A stretch of 10,059 bases of DNA from Pseudorhodobacter antarcticus (GTDB lineage: Bacteria; Pseudomonadota; Alphaproteobacteria; Rhodobacterales; Rhodobacteraceae). Below, in pieces: positions 7,237 through 10,059 of the stretch (position 1 is the stretch's first letter; each line of letters starts with the position of its first letter). Position numbers and translations under genes: made by a program. The notes below the pieces were generated by a model. The model made no database searches, was not told where the DNA came from, and worked only from the letters and a program-made list of their open reading frames with translations. Location: NCBI GenBank assembly GCA_945897655.1, contig CAMDHB010000097.1:1-10059 (forward strand), in the 5' to 3' direction.

Positions 7237-8147
7237 GCCACGTTCCGTGCCTTGAGCGCCGCGATCAGCCCCGCGTCGCGGCTTGCTTCGAGTTCGGCCA
7301 CGCTTCGACCGGCCGCCTCCATGTCAACCCCCGCAATCAGCAGGTCGCACACCTCTGGAGTCAGGCGTGGTATGCCCAGCGTCGACCAGCGACGTTCCTG
7401 GCTCGGGCCAAGGTGGCTGAGGTAATGTGCCATCCCGCCCGGCCCGCCGCCCAGGTGATAGGCCATATGCGCGCCCACCACCGACCAGCGGAGGCCGGGG
7501 CCGTGAACCAGGGCGGCATCCACCTCGGAGACATCGGCGATGCCTTCGGCCACGATATTGACGGCCTCCCGCCACAGGGCCGAAGCCAGGCGGTTGGCGA
7601 TGTGGCCGACCGCATCCCGCCGAAGACGAACGGTTTCGCGGCCAAGATCGCGATAGAAGGACTCTGCGCGCTGCACGGTCACAGGGTCGCGCCCATAGAG
7701 TTCGACCAGTGGCATCAGATGCGGTGGATTGAAAGGATGAGCGGTCACGAAGCGCCCGGGATAGGTCATGTCTTCGGCCAGATCGCTCCATACCAGCGAC
7801 GAGGTGCTGGAGGCGATGATTGCCCCGGCGGGCGCCGCGACCTCGACCCGGGCGTAAAGCGCGCGCTTGAGCGGCACCTTCTCGGGCGCGTTCTCCTGCA
7901 CAAGGTCGACACCCTGGACGGCGTCCTCTGGCTCAGCGCATACTGTCAGCCGGCCACGGCGATGCACATCGCCCTGTCCCAGTTCGGCAAGCTGCGCGAG
8001 CGGCAGTGCACTCTTGTCTGCCAGCGAGTTGCGCGCGGCCGGATCGGGATCCCAGACCATGACATCATGCCCGTGGGCAAGGAAAAGCGCGGTCCAGCTG
8101 ACCCCGATCAATCCGCATCCCAAGACGGCCAGCTTCATTTGCGTCAT
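7233..8147 (-). CDS. 3-hydroxyacid dehydrogenase, L-carnitine dehydrogenase/3-hydroxyacyl-CoA dehydrogenase-like
   Basis: NAD-dependent dehydrogenase of 304 aa that should oxidise a beta-hydroxy acid to a beta-keto acid. The NAD-binding site is GCGLIG at 10-15 with Asp33 (VWDPD) binding the ribose of NAD. SSTSS is at 113-117, the catalytic His137 lies in AHPFNPP, Glu149 in LVELYG, and Asn185 in HIANRL. The C-terminal GPGLRWSVVGAH (216-227) and HLGGGPGGM (231-239) resemble L-carnitine dehydrogenases and lambda-crystallin/L-gulonate dehydrogenases more than the fatty-acid enzyme, so free acids rather than CoA esters are likely. The start at 8147 has AGGAG 7 nt upstream, placed immediately after the preceding stop (TGAAGGAG), so translation is coupled. 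In carnitine catabolism a member of this family feeds a BKACE, and one is present at the end of this cluster. Carnitine itself is only one option. Confidence 0.82.
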   Translation of the reverse strand: MTQMKLAVLGCGLIGVSWTALFLAHGHDVMVWDPDPAARNSLADKSALPLAQLAELGQGDVHRRGRLTVCAEPEDAVQGVDLVQENAPEKVPLKRALYARVEVAAPAGAIIASSTSSLVWSDLAEDMTYPGRFVTAHPFNPPHLMPLVELYGRDPVTVQRAESFYRDLGRETVRLRRDAVGHIANRLASALWREAVNIVAEGIADVSEVDAALVHGPGLRWSVVGAHMAYHLGGGPGGMAHYLSHLGPSQERRWSTLGIPRLTPEVCDLLIAGVDMEAAGRSVAELEASRDAGLIAALKARNVA

Positions 8148-8154
8148 GCCTCAA

Positions 8155-8159
8155 CTCCT
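8155..8159 (-). promoter_or_regulatory. ribosome binding site of the 3-hydroxyacid dehydrogenase
   Basis: AGGAG lies directly after the TGA of the hydantoinase-like gene and 7 nt from the ATG at 8147. It supports that ATG over a second in-frame ATG at 8138, which would be 16 nt away. Confidence 0.7.
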
Positions 8160-9725
8160 TCAATCAGTCTCGGGATCAGTCGTCGCAGGCACTGGCTCTT
8201 CCTCCGCGAATTCGCCATGCGTCGACAGGAACGCCATGCCGGAAAGGATATCGCGCGCGATCGCCTCGCCTGCGGCCGACAGTCCTGCACCGACTTCGGG
8301 GATCAGGAGGGTCGGGCATCCCATGCGCGCGGCGATCGCCACCGCGTTCAACCCCGCAGCCCCTCCACCACCGATGATGCTCGCTGTAGTCGGGTCAATG
8401 CCCTGGTTCACGGTGATGTCCGCAATCGCCTGAACCATGTTTTCCGTCCAGACATCAAGGATCGCCAGTGCGGCTGCTTCACTCGACAGCCCGAGCGGAC
8501 CCGCGACCTTGTCCGCAATTGCCCGCCGGGATGCGGCGAGATCCAGCCGGATCCGGCCACCAAGGAAGTAATCGGGGTCGATATAGCCCAGCACCAGCGC
8601 TGCATCGGAAACCGTGGGTTCCGTCCCACCTGCGCCATAGCAGACGGGACCAGGAACCGACCCTGCACTTTGAGGGCCGACATGCAGCACACCGCCGTCA
8701 TCGACCCAGGCAATGCTGCCGCCACCCGCCCCTACGCTTTTGACATCAACCGAGGGAAAGCCGGTCAGGTCGCTCTGGTAGGGTCGGCCAAGCCAACTCT
8801 CGTGGGTGAACGGAACATGGCCAGCCCGCACCAAGGAGACGTCGAAGGTGGTTCCCCCGGTATCGAAAACGATGGTGTCGGCTTCCGATGAGTCGGTTGC
8901 CGCCACGTAGTTGCCCGCGATGGGCGCCATGGACGGCCCGGAATTTAGCGCAAGGATCGGCGCGCGTCGGATTTCGTCGGCGTTCACCATCGTTCCCTGA
9001 GAGGTCAGCACGAGAACCTTCCCAGAGAAACCCGCGTCAAGCATCGCGGCCTCCAGCCCCCCGATGGAGCGGTCCATCAGAGGCTTCAATGATGCGTCGA
9101 TCGCGGTGGAGATCGTGCGGCGGTACTCGCGCAGCGACGGATTCAGCCTGTGCGAGAGGGTTACCGGCACGCCCGGCAGCCGTTCGTTCAGGATTTCCTC
9201 CACCCGCAATTCGTGACGAGGATCAAGAATTGACCAAAGCAGGCTGACCGCGATCGCCTCAATATTGTCTTCGCGCAGTTGCTCTGCGATCCGGATCACG
9301 GCGGCTTCGTCGAGCGGCCTAAGTTCAGCGCCTTGCGCTGTGAAGCGGCCGGGCACCTCGAACGTTCGGGAGCGCGGGATGAAAGCGCGCTGGTAGCGCA
9401 CCGTATGATCAAACGGCTTTTCGCGCCCGCCTTCGCGCAGAAGCAGGATCTCCGGATGCCCGTCGCTAACCAGTAGCGCGGTACGGGCGACACGTCCGGT
9501 CACAATAGCGTTGATCGCGTGCGTCGTGCCGTGAATGAACTGGGTCCCCCGGCCCAGAAGTTCGCTCCTTTCCATCCCAAATGCCTCAGCAGCAACGGAA
9601 AAGGCGCCCAGAACACCTTCCACCGGATTGCTCGGAACAGTCGGGGATTTGAAGAGGTGAAGCTGCCCTTCCCGCTCGATTACGAGGTCGGTGAAGGTGC
9701 CGCCTGTGTCAGTCGCAAACCGCAT
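8160..9725 (-). CDS. short hydantoinase A/oxoprolinase-like ATPase
   Basis: Member of the HyuA/oxoprolinase/acetone carboxylase-beta family, which binds ATP with an actin-like fold and, with a HyuB-type partner, phosphorylates and opens amide or lactam bonds. The phosphate-1 motif DTGGTFTD is at 6-13, HGTT at 65-68, the second nucleotide motif DTGGTTFDV at 288-296, VGAGGGSIA at 331-339, GPVCYGAGGTEPTVSDA at 359-375, and IGGGGAAG at 451-458. At 521 aa it lacks most of the C-terminal region; common HyuA proteins are near 690 aa. It ends in an acidic tail (EEEPVPATTDPETD) and no remnant of the missing part lies before the next gene 12 bp later. No HyuB gene is in the window. The start has AAGGGAA 6 nt upstream. 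This is the first gene of the operon, facing the IS element. The exact reaction is unknown. Confidence 0.8.
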   Translation of the reverse strand: MRFATDTGGTFTDLVIEREGQLHLFKSPTVPSNPVEGVLGAFSVAAEAFGMERSELLGRGTQFIHGTTHAINAIVTGRVARTALLVSDGHPEILLLREGGREKPFDHTVRYQRAFIPRSRTFEVPGRFTAQGAELRPLDEAAVIRIAEQLREDNIEAIAVSLLWSILDPRHELRVEEILNERLPGVPVTLSHRLNPSLREYRRTISTAIDASLKPLMDRSIGGLEAAMLDAGFSGKVLVLTSQGTMVNADEIRRAPILALNSGPSMAPIAGNYVAATDSSEADTIVFDTGGTTFDVSLVRAGHVPFTHESWLGRPYQSDLTGFPSVDVKSVGAGGGSIAWVDDGGVLHVGPQSAGSVPGPVCYGAGGTEPTVSDAALVLGYIDPDYFLGGRIRLDLAASRRAIADKVAGPLGLSSEAAALAILDVWTENMVQAIADITVNQGIDPTTASIIGGGGAAGLNAVAIAARMGCPTLLIPEVGAGLSAAGEAIARDILSGMAFLSTHGEFAEEEPVPATTDPETD

Positions 9726-9843
9726 CTAGGGTTCCCTTGTCAGTTCGGTGCTTTCTTTGCGGGGCAAGCAACGCAACCGTTGGCGGCCGAGTCGGGAGCA
9801 CGTTAGGCGAGGCAATCTCGTGAAGCAATCCTTTTCTGAGATC

Positions 9844-9853
9844 TGCGATCGCA
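9844..9853. promoter_or_regulatory. 10-bp palindrome, possible operator
   Basis: TGCGATCGCA is a perfect 10-bp palindrome about 120 bp upstream of the hydantoinase-like start and beside an A/T-rich tract. It may be a regulator binding site. The core GCGATCGC also occurs by chance in GC-rich DNA. Confidence 0.25.
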
Positions 9854-9902
9854 TTTTTTGATTTTGAGATTGTGACCGTATTCGACCGAGACGCTGGCTA
9901 GG

Positions 9903-9917
9903 TTGTCCGACTGACAA
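9903..9917. promoter_or_regulatory. TTGTC-N5-GACAA dyad, possible operator
   Basis: TTGTC and GACAA form an inverted repeat around a 5-bp spacer, 23 bp from the IS end. Its shape is that of a dimeric regulator site, as for GntR- or LysR-type proteins. No regulator gene is in the window to pair it with. Confidence 0.28.
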
Positions 9918-9968
9918 GAATAACCGTTACGTGCGGGAATGGCGTTGTTGCAGAACTCTGAGCTCCGA

Positions 9969-9987
9969 GGATTCACATTGCGAATCC
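9969..9987. repeat. subterminal dyad of the IS
   Basis: GGATTC and GAATCC pair around a 7-nt loop between the IS end and the transposase start codon. It may affect transposase expression, either as a leader hairpin or as a protein binding site. Confidence 0.4.
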
Positions 9988-10006
9988 ATGCGGTTAGACC
10001 GGCGCC

Positions 10007-10059
10007 ATGAGCAAGCCGACGCCCGCCCGCTACCGCACGACGAACTGGTCCAGCTACAC
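10007..10059 (+). CDS. IS5-family transposase, N-terminal fragment cut by window edge
   Basis: The 17 visible residues MSKPTPARYRTTNWSSY match the well-conserved N-terminus of IS5-family transposases common in alphaproteobacteria (pattern M-(S/T)-K-P-x-x-ARYRTTNW). The DDE catalytic domain lies outside the window. No clear Shine-Dalgarno sequence precedes the ATG. It is transcribed away from the catabolic operon. Confidence 0.72.
   Translation, partial: MSKPTPARYRTTNWSSY

Larger units (their letters stand above)
9726..9940. promoter_or_regulatory. operon leader and promoter region
   Basis: 215 non-coding bases separate the first gene from the IS terminus. On the minus strand a weak -35/-10 pair with a 17-bp spacer is TTGCTT (9823-9828) and TAACGT (9800-9805), each matching consensus at only three of six places. 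An AT-rich tract at 9853-9870 and two dyads (9844-9853, 9903-9917) lie upstream of it. This is the obvious place for the operon promoter, but the exact element is unproven. Confidence 0.4.
9941..10059 (+). mobile_element. left end of an IS5-family (IS903-like) insertion sequence, partial
   Basis: GGCGTTGTTGCA at 9941-9952 resembles the GGCTTTGTTGCA-type terminal inverted repeat of IS903-group elements. A 6-bp dyad GGATTC/GAATCC (9969-9987) follows, then the transposase start at 10007. The element runs off the right edge, so the other terminus and the target duplication (9 bp would be usual; the 9932-9940 bases would be one copy) cannot be checked. Confidence 0.65.

Noticed and set aside
7413..8891. 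Long open frame on the plus strand (492 codons)
   Set aside because: It is antisense to the 3-hydroxyacid dehydrogenase and hydantoinase-like genes, both with clear motifs, and crosses their boundary. It has no recognisable domain; high GC creates such shadows.
1..10059. CRISPR arrays, tRNA or rRNA genes
   Set aside because: No regularly spaced repeats, and no tRNA- or rRNA-like sequence was recognised on either strand.

Overview
The window shows the accessory DNA of a high-GC proteobacterium. It is most likely an alphaproteobacterium of the Rhodobacteraceae type, judged from the GC-rich codon use, the look of the SCOT-type CoA-transferase pair and the IS5-family transposase start at the right edge. 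The genus cannot be fixed from the sequence alone.

Nine tightly packed genes on the minus strand fill about 93% of the window (positions 9725 down to 387). In transcription order they are: a short hydantoinase-A/oxoprolinase-like ATPase; an NAD-dependent 3-hydroxyacid dehydrogenase of the L-carnitine dehydrogenase/3-hydroxyacyl-CoA dehydrogenase superfamily; an Asp/Glu/hydantoin racemase-superfamily protein; a class III PLP transaminase; an aldehyde dehydrogenase resembling 2-oxoglutarate-semialdehyde dehydrogenase; CoA-transferase subunits A and B; a classical SDR oxidoreductase; and a beta-keto acid cleavage enzyme (BKACE, DUF849). Gaps of 2-36 bp and two 4-bp ATGA overlaps point to one operon in the first half. 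Gaps of 84-155 bp separate the CoA-transferase pair, the SDR and the BKACE, so internal promoters there are possible.

The genes fit a catabolic route. The transaminase would turn an amine into an aldehyde or keto acid, and the ALDH would oxidise a semialdehyde. The 3-hydroxyacid dehydrogenase (and perhaps the SDR) would make a beta-keto acid. BKACE would then exchange it with acetyl-CoA, giving an acyl-CoA plus acetoacetate, and the CoA-transferase would activate the acetoacetate to acetoacetyl-CoA. The hydantoinase- and racemase-like proteins suggest that the starting compound is an amide, lactam or chiral amino/hydroxy acid. The substrate is not known. No transporter and no regulator lie inside the window.

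The flanks are different. On the right, 215 bp of non-coding DNA with dyad symmetries ends at the left terminus of an IS5-family (IS903-like) insertion sequence, whose transposase reads rightward out of the window. On the left, 386 bp carry no intact gene, only a weak hairpin after the BKACE gene and a possible remnant of an unrelated reading frame at the edge.
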